Positions 43,550-52,575 of a stretch of DNA of 64,000 bases are shown in pieces (position 1 is the first letter of the stretch; every line of letters starts with the position of its first letter). The notes beneath the pieces were generated by a model that was not told the DNA's origin, did not search any database, and saw only the letters and a list, made by a program, of their open reading frames with translations. The stretch covers positions 1 through 64,000 of the forward strand of contig CANAPP010000001.1 of the NCBI GenBank assembly GCA_947363565.1, in the 5' to 3' direction. Source of the stretch: an uncultured Lachnospiraceae bacterium. Lineage in GTDB: Bacteria; Bacillota; Clostridia; Lachnospirales; Lachnospiraceae. A program made the translations under genes and the position numbers.

Positions 43550-44584
43550 ATGGTCCGTGAGTTTGGCCGTACGGCAGAAGGAAAAGAAGTGAAGCTTTAT
43601 ACCTTGAAGAATAAGGGCGGTATGGAGATTGCGGTTACTGATTACGGTGCAGCGCTGGTGAAGGTGCTCGTCCCGGATAAGGACGGGAAAGCCAAGGATG
43701 TTGTGCTGGGCTATGACAGAGCCAGTGATTATGAAGCAGGCGGTGTCTACTTTGGTGCGACGGTGGGAAGGGTGGCCAACCGGATCGGCGGTGCATCTTT
43801 TTCGCTTAACGGAAAGGAATATAAGCTGACGGCTAATGACAATCAGAATTCACTCCACGGCGGCCGCGACTATTATAACAAGCGGATGTGGAGTGTGGAG
43901 GATTTGACGGAACAGAAGGCGGCCTTTTGTCTTGAAAGCCCGGACGGTGACCAGGGTTATCCGGGAGCGGTAAAGGTAACTGTCACTTACGAACTGACGG
44001 ATGATAACGAATTAACGATTCATTATCACGCCGTATCGGATGCGGATACATTGCTGAACCTTACGAACCACAGCTATTTTAATCTGTCGGGGCATGCCTC
44101 CGGTACGGTGCTTGGACAGGAAGTGTTTATCGCTGCCGAGGCGTTTACCAGGGCTGACGCAGAGTCCATCCCTACAGGCGAATTGGTTCCGGTTGCGGGT
44201 ACGCCCATGGATTTCCGGGAGTACAAGGCTATCGGGGCAGAGATTGAAAAGGATTACGAGGCGCTGATCCTGGGTCAGGGATATGACCATAACTGGGCGC
44301 TTGACGGCACAGGGATGCGCACAGTCGCCGGCATGCGCTCAAAAGAAACAGGGATTGTCATGGAGGTTCTGACAGACCTTCCGGGGATGCAGTTTTATAC
44401 CGGTAATTTTATCATCAGCGAGCAGGGAAAAGAAGGCGCGGAATATAAGCGGCGCTACGGGGCATGTTTTGAAACCCAGTATTTCCCCGATGCGGTACAT
44501 AAAGAGCATTTTGCAGGACCAGCGGTGAAGGCAGGCGTTCCCTATGATACGGTGACCGTGTACAGATTCCGCACAGAAGGATAA
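43550..44584 (+). CDS. galM: Aldose 1-epimerase (galactose mutarotase)
   Basis: GalM interconverts alpha and beta anomers of galactose and glucose. The 344-residue product shows the family's VTDYGAALVKVLVPD start, GATVGRVANRIGGASF near residue 72, NSLHGGRDYYNKRMW near residue 100 with the substrate histidine, LTNHSYFNLSGH near residue 170 with the catalytic histidine, and the catalytic glutamate region ACFETQYFPDAVH near residue 304. AAGGAAATGAGG precedes the start. No other galactose genes are beside it, so it probably serves general sugar use. Confidence 0.95.
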   Translation: MVREFGRTAEGKEVKLYTLKNKGGMEIAVTDYGAALVKVLVPDKDGKAKDVVLGYDRASDYEAGGVYFGATVGRVANRIGGASFSLNGKEYKLTANDNQNSLHGGRDYYNKRMWSVEDLTEQKAAFCLESPDGDQGYPGAVKVTVTYELTDDNELTIHYHAVSDADTLLNLTNHSYFNLSGHASGTVLGQEVFIAAEAFTRADAESIPTGELVPVAGTPMDFREYKAIGAEIEKDYEALILGQGYDHNWALDGTGMRTVAGMRSKETGIVMEVLTDLPGMQFYTGNFIISEQGKEGAEYKRRYGACFETQYFPDAVHKEHFAGPAVKAGVPYDTVTVYRFRTEG

Positions 44585-44597
44585 AGGAGCTGCTTTT

Positions 44598-44636
44598 ATG
44601 GCTCTCGGATTTGCACAGACTGCGCCTTTTTTATGA
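44598..44636 (+). CDS. Possible 12-codon mini-ORF after galM
   Basis: ATG at 44598 opens a frame coding MALGFAQTAPFL before TGA, with AGGAG (44585-44589) exactly 8 bases upstream, directly after the galM stop. The segment also has flanking GCTCTC (44601-44606) and GAGAGC (44635-44640) that could pair. It may be a leader peptide, a by-chance frame, or a decayed hairpin; no homology can be judged at this size. Confidence 0.2.
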   Translation: MALGFAQTAPFL

Positions 44637-44744
44637 GAGCATGGGGAGATAAATCTTCAGAAAATCCTAAGTATCTTTTCATTCTTTTGTCAGAAACGTG
44701 TGCTATGATTTAAGACAGCATAAGAGAAAAGAGAGTCAGAAAAT

Positions 44745-45584
44745 ATGGACAAAGAGGTACAAAAGAAGACAGAACAGGGGAAAATTGTACGGAAAAAGAC
44801 GACACAGAAGGCAGTACAAAAGACAGCGCCAAAGACGGTACAGAAGACGGCAGCCGGAAAAAAGGCAGTAACCGGAAAAAAAACGGCAAAAAAGTCTGCC
44901 GGCGGTAAAAAGATGTCAGACGCAAAAAAGAAGAAAAAGGCCCGGCGGATACTGATCAGCATCCGTCTGGGTCTTGTTTTGCTGGCGGTCTTTTTCGCGG
45001 TCCTCACGGTCATCAAGCTGGTGAAGCCGTCCCTGCTTGCGAAAGATTATTTTGAGGTGGATAGCGAGAAGGTCGATGATTCCATGCCGGCTATCGATGT
45101 GGAACTTCTCACCGTGAACCCCTATTCGCGGCCGGGGACAAAGACGGAGAAGATCGCGGGGATCGTCATGCATTACACGGCGAATCCCGGAGCTACGGCC
45201 ATGGCAAACCGCAATTATTTTGAGGGGCTTAAGGATACCCACACAACCAAATCAAGCAGCAATTTCATCGTCGGCCTTGACGGGGAGATCATACAGTGCG
45301 TTCCCACATGGGAGATGGCATATGCCTCCAATGAGCGCAACATCGACACTGTTTCCATCGAGTGCTGCCACCCGGATGAGAGCGGTGTGTTTTTCCCGGA
45401 GACGTATCAGTCCATGGTGAAGCTGTGTGCCTGGCTGTGCCTGAAATTTGACCTTAACGAGAAGGACATCATCCGCCACTATGACGTGACAGAAAAGATC
45501 TGCCCAAAGTATTTCGTGGAGGATGAAAAGGCTTGGGAAAATTTTCGCAAGGATGTGAAAAAAGCCATGAAAAAAGCAGGATAA
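44745..45584 (+). CDS. Membrane-anchored N-acetylmuramoyl-L-alanine amidase (Amidase_2)
   Basis: The 279-residue protein has a Lys/Thr-rich cytoplasmic tail (about 1-65, with repeats such as KKTTQKAVQKT), one membrane helix at about 67-90, and an Amidase_2/PGRP domain from about 115 to 260. Zinc ligands can be proposed as the histidine in IVMHYTANPG, the histidine in IIRHYDVTEKICPKYF and the cysteine in the same motif. SSSNFIVGLDGEIIQCVP and VSIECCHPDESG are also typical. The family cuts the bond between MurNAc and the stem peptide. Because it stays bound to the membrane, it should act near the inner wall face. It might work in sporulation or spore germination, but no neighbour proves it. Confidence 0.88.
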   Translation: MDKEVQKKTEQGKIVRKKTTQKAVQKTAPKTVQKTAAGKKAVTGKKTAKKSAGGKKMSDAKKKKKARRILISIRLGLVLLAVFFAVLTVIKLVKPSLLAKDYFEVDSEKVDDSMPAIDVELLTVNPYSRPGTKTEKIAGIVMHYTANPGATAMANRNYFEGLKDTHTTKSSSNFIVGLDGEIIQCVPTWEMAYASNERNIDTVSIECCHPDESGVFFPETYQSMVKLCAWLCLKFDLNEKDIIRHYDVTEKICPKYFVEDEKAWENFRKDVKKAMKKAG

Positions 45585-45590
45585 TCAGTC

Positions 45591-45619
45591 TTGCGTAAAT
45601 TTGGGAATATTGATATAAT
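45591..45619 (+). promoter_or_regulatory. Predicted promoter for chorismate mutase-shikimate kinase gene
   Basis: TTGCGT (45591-45596) and TATAAT (45614-45619) are 17 bases apart, about 32 bases before the start codon. Confidence 0.6.
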
Positions 45620-45650
45620 ACACAAAAAGCCGGAGACGGGAGAACAGACG

Positions 45651-46433
45651 ATGAATGATTTGGAAAAGTACAGAGAGCAGCTCGCGCTGTGTGACGATAA
45701 GATCATTGACGCATTAGCGGAGCGCAACGGGATCGCCGAAAAGATTACGGCATACAAGGAAGAGTACGGTATGCCCATTCTCCAGCCGCGGCAGGAAGAA
45801 AAGCAGCGAAGGCGGCTTGAGGAGAAGCTTGAGGGCAGTAAATATAAAAAAGAGATACTGGATGTATTCGATAGTATCTGGAAGAATGGCAAGCGTGTCC
45901 AGGCGAAGAAGCTTTTTCCTTATAATATTGTGCTGATCGGATTCATGGGGGCGGGCAAGAGCACGGTCTGTGAATATCTCGCCAGGATGTTTGCCATGAA
46001 GTCGGTGGAGATGGATCAGATGATCGCCGGGCGGGAGCAGATGAGCATCCCGGATATCTTCGAAACTTATGGGGAAGAGTATTTCCGGAACCTGGAGACT
46101 AAGCTTCTCGTCGAGCTTCAGGCAGAGAGTAGTCTAGTGATCTCCTGCGGCGGCGGCGCGGCCTTGCGTGAGCGCAATGTGGCGGAGATGAAGAAAAACG
46201 GCAGGGTAGTGCTCTTAAGCGCAAGCCCGGAGGTGATCTACAGCCGGGTGAAGGATACAGATGACCGCCCGGTGCTCAAAGGCAGGAAGAGTCCGGAAGG
46301 GATTGCCCGGCTGATGGAGCAGAGGCGGGAAAAATATGAGGCGGCGGCGGATATCGTGATCCGGACGGATAATAAGAGCGTCCCTGAGATCTGCGAAGAG
46401 ATCGTGCAGCGCCTGACAGAAATGGATGAGTGA
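45651..46433 (+). CDS. Chorismate mutase-shikimate kinase fusion
   Basis: The 260-residue protein joins two aromatic-pathway enzymes. Residues 1-85 are an AroQ-type chorismate mutase helix bundle (LEKYREQLALCDDKIIDALAER; ITAYKEEYGMPILQPRQEE). From about 100 it is a shikimate kinase with P-loop LIGFMGAGKST near residue 106, MDQMIAGREQMSIPDIF near residue 120-136, EEYFRNLETKLL, the SCGGGAAL loop near 165 and the lid DDRPVLKGR near 205. Shikimate kinase makes shikimate-3-phosphate; chorismate mutase makes prephenate, so the two steps are not adjacent in the pathway. The start at 45651 has GGGAG 8 bases upstream. It overlaps the next gene (TGATG). Confidence 0.9.
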   Translation: MNDLEKYREQLALCDDKIIDALAERNGIAEKITAYKEEYGMPILQPRQEEKQRRRLEEKLEGSKYKKEILDVFDSIWKNGKRVQAKKLFPYNIVLIGFMGAGKSTVCEYLARMFAMKSVEMDQMIAGREQMSIPDIFETYGEEYFRNLETKLLVELQAESSLVISCGGGAALRERNVAEMKKNGRVVLLSASPEVIYSRVKDTDDRPVLKGRKSPEGIARLMEQRREKYEAAADIVIRTDNKSVPEICEEIVQRLTEMDE

Positions 46434-46936
46434 TGATGTTTGATATGTTTTTTCCGGACCGGTATGTGGCGTCCGCATATGTTATCGATTATGAGAAGCT
46501 GTACGAACAGGGCTTTCGGGGGCTTATCTTTGACATTGACAATACGCTGGTGCCCCACGGTGCCCCGGCCGATGAAAGGGCCGTAAAGCTTTTTTCACGG
46601 CTTAAAGGCATCGGCTACCGGTGCTGCCTGCTTTCCAACAATCAGGAGCCGAGGGTGAAGATGTTCAATGAAAAGATCCGAGTGGATTATGTGTATAACG
46701 TCCACAAGCCCTCGACGAAGAATTATAAAAAGGCCATGGAGATCATGGGGACGGATACGGACAGTACGCTCTTTGTTGGGGATCAGCTTTTTACGGATGT
46801 CTGGGGGGCGAAGCGTGCAGGGATCAGCAATATCCTGGTAAAGCCGATCCATCCGAAGGAAGAGATCCAGATCGTGTTTAAGCGGTATCTGGAGCGGGTT
46901 GTCCTGCACTTTTATTTAAAGAGAAAAAAAGGTTGA
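46433..46936 (+). CDS. YqeG family HAD IIIA-type phosphatase
   Basis: The 167-residue protein has the HAD motifs FDIDNTLVPHG near residue 34 (nucleophile and acid/base aspartates), LLSNNQEPRV near residue 68, KPSTKNYKKAM with the lysine, and FVGDQLFTDVWGAKRAG near 112. The FFPDRYVASAY start is typical of YqeG, related to phosphatidylglycerophosphate phosphatases (Gep4 type), though in Firmicutes its substrate is not settled. The start overlaps the upstream stop in TGATG, implying coupled translation; an ATG at 46436 is equally possible. A weak site only precedes it. Confidence 0.88.
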   Translation: MMFDMFFPDRYVASAYVIDYEKLYEQGFRGLIFDIDNTLVPHGAPADERAVKLFSRLKGIGYRCCLLSNNQEPRVKMFNEKIRVDYVYNVHKPSTKNYKKAMEIMGTDTDSTLFVGDQLFTDVWGAKRAGISNILVKPIHPKEEIQIVFKRYLERVVLHFYLKRKKG

Positions 46937-47018
46937 AAAAAGGCGGAAACTATTATAGAATTAAGAAAGTGAAAAAGAACGTAAAGTGCTTTTGGCACGA
47001 TTAAGGAGGATTATTGAT

Positions 47019-47576
47019 ATGGTATCAGCAGGCGATTTTAAAAATGGACTTACCGTAGAGATTGAGGGAGTTGTCTATCAGATATTGGAGTTCCAGCATG
47101 TAAAGCCTGGAAAGGGAGCGGCGTTTGTACGTACGAAGCTTAAGAATATTATCAACGGCGGTGTGGTAGAAAAGACTTTCCGCCCGACAGAGAAATTTGA
47201 GAACGCGCATATCGAGAGAAAAGAGATGCAGTACCTTTACAATGACGGCGACCTTTTCAACTTTATGGACAACGAGACGTTTGAGCAGATTGCGGTCAAT
47301 GCAGAGACAGTGGGCGATTCCCTGAAGTTTGTCAAGGAGAATGAGAATGTAAAATTAAGCTCCTATCAGGGCAGCGTATTTGCTATCGAGCCGCCGCTTA
47401 CGGTAGAGCTTGAGATTACGGAGACAGAGCCGGGCTTTAAAGGCGATACCGCTCAGGGAGCGACGAAGCCAGCGATCGTTGAGACAGGCGCCCAGGTGAA
47501 TGTTCCGCTGTTCGTAGAGCAGGGGGAGAAGATTAAGATTGATACCCGTACAGGTGATTATCTCTCAAGGGCGTAG
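47019..47576 (+). CDS. efp: Elongation factor P
   Basis: EF-P relieves ribosomes stalled at proline runs. The 185-residue protein has three beta-barrel domains: the KOW-like domain 1 with [19 protein letters not shown] near residue 24, in which a lysine at the loop tip is the usual modified residue; domain 2 ([19 protein letters not shown]); and the OB domain with the family end [13 protein letters not shown]. The start at 47019 has AAGGAGGA about 8 bases upstream. No EF-P-modifying gene is beside it. A terminator follows. Confidence 0.97.
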   Translation: MVSAGDFKNGLTVEIEGVVYQILEFQHVKPGKGAAFVRTKLKNIINGGVVEKTFRPTEKFENAHIERKEMQYLYNDGDLFNFMDNETFEQIAVNAETVGDSLKFVKENENVKLSSYQGSVFAIEPPLTVELEITETEPGFKGDTAQGATKPAIVETGAQVNVPLFVEQGEKIKIDTRTGDYLSRA

Positions 47577-47648
47577 TGCGTTTGCGCGGCAGGTCCGGGA
47601 TATATCCGGCCGGATTGGTCAAGGTTTAATTTTATGATGATTTTTATA

Positions 47649-47686
47649 AAAAGGTCTTGCTTTTTTGGCAGGACTTTTTTATAATG
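47649..47686 (+). terminator. Terminator after efp
   Basis: AAAGGTCTTGC pairs with GCAGGACTTTT (two G-T pairs) around a T-rich loop and is followed by a run of six T. The rest of the 225-base gap to the next gene shows nothing clear. Confidence 0.75.
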
Positions 47687-47801
47687 GATTCTACCATAAT
47701 ATTTTATCAGTTCTGAGAAATCTTTGGGCAGTATTCCTGCTGTATTTTCACAGAAGTAACCGAATAAGATGTATCCCGCCAGTGATGATACAGGTGATTG
47801 A

Positions 47802-48698
47802 ATGACATATTATCAGTTTATACAGGCGGTAGAAGACAGGATGAAGGAGGCGGTAAGGGACAGCGTAGCGGTATGCATACATACGGCGGAGAAGAACAAC
47901 GGTACGATCCGCAGAGGGATTACGCTGACAGAACAGAATATCAATATCTCTCCCACGATATATCTGGAGGAGTACTACCGGCAGTTTCAAAAGGGAAGCT
48001 CGCTGGATCATATTACAGCGGATATTTTGCGACTCTATCATGAGGTGCGTTTCCAGAAACCGTGGGGAGAGGAGAAGATCAGCGCTTTCAGCCAGGTAAA
48101 GGAAAAGCTGATCTACCGGCTGGTCAACCGGGAGGCGAACAGGAAGATGCTTAAGGACGTTCCCTATATTGCTTATCTTGATCTTGCGATCGTGTTCTGC
48201 GTGCTTCTGGAGATGACAAAATACGGGACGGCGACCATGCCTGTTCACAATGCCCATCTGGATATGTGGGGAGTGTCAAAGGAAGAGGTCTATGCCAAGG
48301 CTTCGGAAAATACGTGCCGGCTTCTGCCGGATGAGTTTTCAACGATGAGTGCGGTCATCGAAGAGCTTTCTAAGGTGCCCCCTGGATTGGGCGGTGAGGA
48401 TGAGGAACTGGGCGGTGAGGAGATGTACGTGCTCAGCAACCGGATAAAAAGTTACGGTGCGGCGGCGGTCCTTTATGACGACCGTCTGGCATGCATTGGG
48501 ACATATTTAAAGTGTAATTATTACGTACTTCCCAGCAGCGTCCACGAGGTGATCGTGATTCCTGAGAGGGCGGCTTTGGGGAAGGAGGAACTTTCTGCGA
48601 TCGTTGCGGAGATTAACCGGACCCAGGTGGAAGCAGAAGAGATCCTCTCTGACCGGGCATACTATTATGATCGGAAAGAAAGGCGGCTGTGCATGTAG
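47802..48698 (+). CDS. DUF5688 family protein
   Basis: The 298-residue soluble protein matches the DUF5688 group common in Lachnospiraceae: the NNGTIRRGITLTEQNINISPTIYLEEYY segment is typical in its order (a short basic region, then ISPTIYLEEYY), followed by VKEKLIYRLVN, a NVPYIAYLDLAIVFC-like strand (here DVPYIAYLDLAIVF), and a late VYVLSN/YGAAAVLYDDRL part. Function is unknown. Several genomes in this family carry many copies, but only one is here. It has only a weak ribosome site (AGGTG, 6 bases) and stands between a terminator and a convergent polyamine operon. Confidence 0.78.
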   Translation: MTYYQFIQAVEDRMKEAVRDSVAVCIHTAEKNNGTIRRGITLTEQNINISPTIYLEEYYRQFQKGSSLDHITADILRLYHEVRFQKPWGEEKISAFSQVKEKLIYRLVNREANRKMLKDVPYIAYLDLAIVFCVLLEMTKYGTATMPVHNAHLDMWGVSKEEVYAKASENTCRLLPDEFSTMSAVIEELSKVPPGLGGEDEELGGEEMYVLSNRIKSYGAAAVLYDDRLACIGTYLKCNYYVLPSSVHEVIVIPERAALGKEELSAIVAEINRTQVEAEEILSDRAYYYDRKERRLCM

Positions 48699-48730
48699 GG
48701 GAAAGCAGCCCAGGACAGTGCAAAGAAGAA

Positions 48731-48766
48731 GCCGACTGCCGGAAAATAGCGTTTCCGGCAGTCGGC
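48731..48766. terminator. Convergent hairpin terminator
   Basis: GCCGACTGCCGGAAA (48731-48745) pairs perfectly over 15 bases with TTTCCGGCAGTCGGC (48752-48766), six-base loop. It sits between the convergent DUF5688 and PotC-PotD genes and could stop both, although neither side has a strong T-tract. Confidence 0.7.
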
Positions 48767-48775
48767 CGACAGGAA

Positions 48776-50665
48776 TCATCTGGATTTAACTTCACGCCAG
48801 AGCTTATTGTAGACGGCGTCGTTCTCATCTCCGAGGAATTTGAAGGTTTCGCAGCGGTCAAGCTCCGAAGAATCAGGAAAAGCAATCCGGCTGTTCCTAA
48901 GCTCAGGTTCTTCGATGAGCGTCCGGCCGGCTTCATTCGGAATAGAGTAGGTGATGAAGTCAAAGTTCATCTTCGCGATCTCGGGCCTGCAGACGAAGTC
49001 GATGAAGGCCTCCGCGTTTTCTTTATGTTTCGCATTTTTCGGGATGACTAAGGAGTCGATCCATATGTTGGAGCCTTCTTTTGGGATGACGTATTCAAGA
49101 TCCGGATTCTCTAACTGGGTATAGATGGCCTCACCGGAGTAGATCACGCCGATGGCGGCCTCGTTCCCGATCATCTTATCCCGCACCTGGTCGACGACAT
49201 AAGCCTGGACAAGAGGCTTCTGCTGGATCAGAAGCTTTTGGGCGGCGGTCAGCTCGTCGAGGTCTGTGGAGTTTAATGAGTATCCCAGATATTTTAAGGT
49301 GACGCCGAAGGCATCCCGGACGCTGTCTTGCATCAGGATGCTGTCTTTATATTTTTCATCCCACAGGACAGACCAACTGTCAATCGGTTCATCGACCATG
49401 GTTTTGTTATACAGGATACCTACAGTGCCCCAGAGGTATGGAACGGAATACTTGTTTTCCGGGTCGAACTGTTTTGACTGCTGCATGTAGATGTCCCCGA
49501 TATTTTTCAGGTTGGGGATATTGTCAAAATTAATCTCCGCCAGCAGGTCATTTTCAATCATCCGCTCGATCATATAGTCGGAAGGGCACACTACATCATA
49601 GGCGATCGCGCCGGACTGGATCTTCGGGTACATGATCTCATTGGTCTCGTACTCTTCGTAGATGACATTGATGCCGGTCTCCTCCTCGAACAGTTCAAGG
49701 ACTTCCGGGTCGATATATTCGCCCCAGTTGTAGACGATCACCTGATTATCGCCGTTCGATGCTTCCATCTTCGTGCTGTAGAAGATACCGCCGATAGTCA
49801 GGACAGCGATCATCATCGCCGGAACAACCTTGCGCAGGATAAAACGGCTTACCTTATGGCGCCTTGCCGTAGCTGCGGAAAGGATCTTTTTCCGGTCTTC
49901 TTTCTCATCCGGCGCGAGATTAATGAGGATGAGAAGCAGAAGGACGGACAGGAACATGATCGTGGACAGCGCGTATATCTCCGGGCGGATGCCCTTGCGT
50001 ACCTCACTGTAGATCTTTGTAGACAGCGTATCGACTCCCGGCCCTTTCGTAAAATGGGTGATGACGAAGTCGTCCAGTGACATGGTAAAGGCCAGGAGGA
50101 ACCCGGAGGATACTCCCGGCAGGATGTCCGGGAACACCACCTTGAAAAAGGCATAAAGGGGCGAAGCGCCTAAGTCTAAAGCGGCTTCGTAGGTGTTGAT
50201 GTTGGTTTTCTTAAGCCTTGGCATGACACTTAAGATCACGTACGGGATGTTAAATGTAATGTGCGCAACAAGGATCGTGGAAAATCCCAGGGAAAAACGA
50301 AAGGCGATGAACAAAAGCATCAGCGATATCCCGGTGACGATATCCGCGTTGAGCATAGGGATATTGGTCACCCCCATCATCAGTGTCCGGTATTTGCGCC
50401 GGAAGGCGTGGATGCCGATGGCTCCGGCGGTGCCGAGGACGGTTGCGATGAGCGCGGATAAAAGTGCGACCTCCAGCGTTGTGTAAAGTGCGGTCATGAT
50501 CTGGTCATCCTGAAAGAGCCGTACATACCATTTTGCCGTGAAGCCTCCCCATTTTGCACGGCTTTTGGATGAGTTAAAGGAGAGGGCCATCAGTGTGATG
50601 ATGGGTGCATACAACAGTATGATGATAAATATAAGATAGAATCTTTGTAAAGTCTTTTTGATCAA
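48776..50665 (-). CDS. Fused spermidine/putrescine ABC permease PotC and binding protein PotD
   Basis: The 629-residue protein joins two parts normally coded apart. Residues 1-265 form a PotC-type permease with about six membrane helices and the ABC contact loop EAALDLGASPLYAFFKVVFP. A further helix (about 283-300) then carries residues 315-629 outside as a PotD-type binding domain: VYNWGEYIDPEVLELF, YDVVCPSDYMIERM, YSVPYLWGTVGILYN and a late FIDFVCRPEIA. The binding protein is thus tethered to the permease instead of being a lipoprotein. The start is TTG, whose first bases overlap the PotB stop (TTGA), with GGAGG about 10 bases upstream. It is the last gene of the operon. Confidence 0.92.
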   Translation of the reverse strand: MIKKTLQRFYLIFIIILLYAPIITLMALSFNSSKSRAKWGGFTAKWYVRLFQDDQIMTALYTTLEVALLSALIATVLGTAGAIGIHAFRRKYRTLMMGVTNIPMLNADIVTGISLMLLFIAFRFSLGFSTILVAHITFNIPYVILSVMPRLKKTNINTYEAALDLGASPLYAFFKVVFPDILPGVSSGFLLAFTMSLDDFVITHFTKGPGVDTLSTKIYSEVRKGIRPEIYALSTIMFLSVLLLLILINLAPDEKEDRKKILSAATARRHKVSRFILRKVVPAMMIAVLTIGGIFYSTKMEASNGDNQVIVYNWGEYIDPEVLELFEEETGINVIYEEYETNEIMYPKIQSGAIAYDVVCPSDYMIERMIENDLLAEINFDNIPNLKNIGDIYMQQSKQFDPENKYSVPYLWGTVGILYNKTMVDEPIDSWSVLWDEKYKDSILMQDSVRDAFGVTLKYLGYSLNSTDLDELTAAQKLLIQQKPLVQAYVVDQVRDKMIGNEAAIGVIYSGEAIYTQLENPDLEYVIPKEGSNIWIDSLVIPKNAKHKENAEAFIDFVCRPEIAKMNFDFITYSIPNEAGRTLIEEPELRNSRIAFPDSSELDRCETFKFLGDENDAVYNKLWREVKSR

Positions 50666-51492
50666 AATGCCGTTCCCTCCCCGTCTTTATCGTATTTGGC
50701 GATAAGTGCCATGCTGAAGATGATGAAGATCATCAGGACAAGCGACATCCCGCTCCCGGAATGCCAGTTGCTTCCCTGCTTGAACTCCTGCTCGATCACA
50801 TTTCCGATGAGAAGGATCTTACTGCCGCCGAGGAGATCGGAGATGACAAAAGTCGTCAGGGCGGGGACGAATACCATCGTGACGCCGCTGATGATCCCCG
50901 GGACGGATAAGGGCAGGATGATGCGCAGGAAGGTCTGCACGCTGTTAGCGCCCAGATCCCTTGCGGCTGCGATGATGTCGCTGTCGATCTTCGAGAGTAC
51001 ATTGTAGATGGGCAGCACCATAAAGGGCAGGAAATCATACACCATGCCAAGGACGATGGCATAGGGCGTATTGATGATCTCTAAGGGTGGCAGGTGCAAA
51101 AATCCCAGGATGATATTGATGATCCCGTTGCGCTCTAAAAGATTCTGCCAGGCAAGGGTCCGAAGCAGGGAGTTCATCCACATCGGCAGGATGAAGATCA
51201 GCACGATGAAGCTAGACTGGTTCACCCCCAGGTTTGAAAGGACCATGCACAGCGGATAAGCCAGGATAAGGCAGATGGCCGTGCTGATAATGGACAGAAG
51301 CAGTGCCAGCCCGAGAGCTTTGAGGTTCTCAGGCGTTGTTATCCGTGCGATATTATGAAAGGTAAAATGTCTGTCCTTGTCCGTAAGCCCGTAGTAAAAG
51401 ATCATGAGGAGGGGGATGATGATAAATCCCGCCGACCAGATGATGTAGGGTCCGGCAAGGAGGCGCTTGATTTTTCTGTCTTTATTCTTCAA
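50662..51492 (-). CDS. potB: Spermidine/putrescine ABC transporter permease PotB
   Basis: The 276-residue permease has six predicted membrane helices, beginning [18 protein letters not shown], with the ABC-coupling EAA-like loop [19 protein letters not shown] near residue 190. PotB and PotC together form the membrane channel of the polyamine importer. The start is TTG, with GGAGG 9 bases upstream, and overlaps the end of potA by 11 bases; its stop overlaps the start of the PotC-PotD gene. Both overlaps point to coupled translation. Confidence 0.93.
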   Translation of the reverse strand: MKNKDRKIKRLLAGPYIIWSAGFIIIPLLMIFYYGLTDKDRHFTFHNIARITTPENLKALGLALLLSIISTAICLILAYPLCMVLSNLGVNQSSFIVLIFILPMWMNSLLRTLAWQNLLERNGIINIILGFLHLPPLEIINTPYAIVLGMVYDFLPFMVLPIYNVLSKIDSDIIAAARDLGANSVQTFLRIILPLSVPGIISGVTMVFVPALTTFVISDLLGGSKILLIGNVIEQEFKQGSNWHSGSGMSLVLMIFIIFSMALIAKYDKDGEGTAF

Positions 51493-52555
51493 TGGTTACA
51501 GCCTCCGCATCTTCTGATTTTGGTTTTTTCATGATCTGGATATCAAAGGGGTCAACTCTGATGCCGACTTGTGTCCCTACCGGGAACATGTCCGTACTGT
51601 GGACCAGCCACTCGTAGCCGTTGGCCATGACATCCATCTCGTAGTGGACACCTTTAAAGATCAGGGATGTGACGATGCCCTCCATCAGCCCCTTCTTTGG
51701 CTTCACCAGATCCACATCCTCCGGGCGGATGACAGCATCCACCGGCTTATTCTTCCCGAACCCGGTATCGACGCAGGGGAATTTCACGCCCTGGATCTTT
51801 ACCAGCTTATCCTCCACCATGATGGCCGAAAAGATGTTGCTCTCCCCGATAAAGTCTGCGACAAAGGCATTCTGCGGCTCATTGTAGATATCCTCCGGCG
51901 TACCGATCTGCTGGATATTGCCCTGGTTCATGACGACGATGGTATCCGACATGGTAAGCGCCTCCTCCTGGTCGTGGGTGACATAGACGAAGGTGATGCC
52001 AAGTTCATTTTTCAGGCGGATCAGCTCGTACTGCATATCCTGTCTGAGCTTTAAGTCCAGTGCTCCTAACGGCTCATCCAGAAGGAGGACTTTCGGCTCG
52101 TTGACGATGGCGCGGGCGATGGCGATGCGCTGCTGCTGCCCGCCGCTTAAAGAATCCGGCATACGCTCCTCGAAGCCGTCGAGGTTGACAAGCTTTAAGG
52201 CGTAGCGGATCTTATCCTCGATATAACCTTTGGACTTGCCTTTGATCTTCAGGCCGAAGGCGATGTTCTCTGCGATGGTCATGTTGGGGAAGAGAGCGTA
52301 TTTCTGGAACACGGTGTTGAGCTGGCGCTTGTTCGGCGCAAGCTCGGTGATATCCTTTCCGTCAAAGATGACCTTTCCGGTATTGGGCGACTCGAACCCG
52401 CCGAGGATCCGAAGGAGCGTAGTCTTCCCGCAGCCGCTGGGGCCAAGGAGTGTTAAGAATTCATTCTCCCGGATATAGAGGTTTAAGTTGTTAAGGACGA
52501 GGTTTTCCCCGTAGGATTTTGAAACATTTACAATATCAATTAACTTATTCGACAT
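51482..52555 (-). CDS. potA: Spermidine/putrescine ABC transporter ATPase PotA
   Basis: PotA powers polyamine import. The 357-residue protein has Walker [12 protein letters not shown] near residue 39, the Q-loop region [12 protein letters not shown], the signature [14 protein letters not shown] near 138, Walker [12 protein letters not shown] near 160, the [15 protein letters not shown] switch region, and a C-terminal TOBE domain (about 280-345). The ATG at 52555 has AGGAGG about 5 bases upstream. It follows the XRE regulator by 20 bases, so the operon order is regulator, potA, potB, potCD. Confidence 0.94.
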   Translation of the reverse strand: MSNKLIDIVNVSKSYGENLVLNNLNLYIRENEFLTLLGPSGCGKTTLLRILGGFESPNTGKVIFDGKDITELAPNKRQLNTVFQKYALFPNMTIAENIAFGLKIKGKSKGYIEDKIRYALKLVNLDGFEERMPDSLSGGQQQRIAIARAIVNEPKVLLLDEPLGALDLKLRQDMQYELIRLKNELGITFVYVTHDQEEALTMSDTIVVMNQGNIQQIGTPEDIYNEPQNAFVADFIGESNIFSAIMVEDKLVKIQGVKFPCVDTGFGKNKPVDAVIRPEDVDLVKPKKGLMEGIVTSLIFKGVHYEMDVMANGYEWLVHSTDMFPVGTQVGIRVDPFDIQIMKKPKSEDAEAVTIEE

Positions 52556-52575
52556 ACCATCCTCCTGAAAAATAG

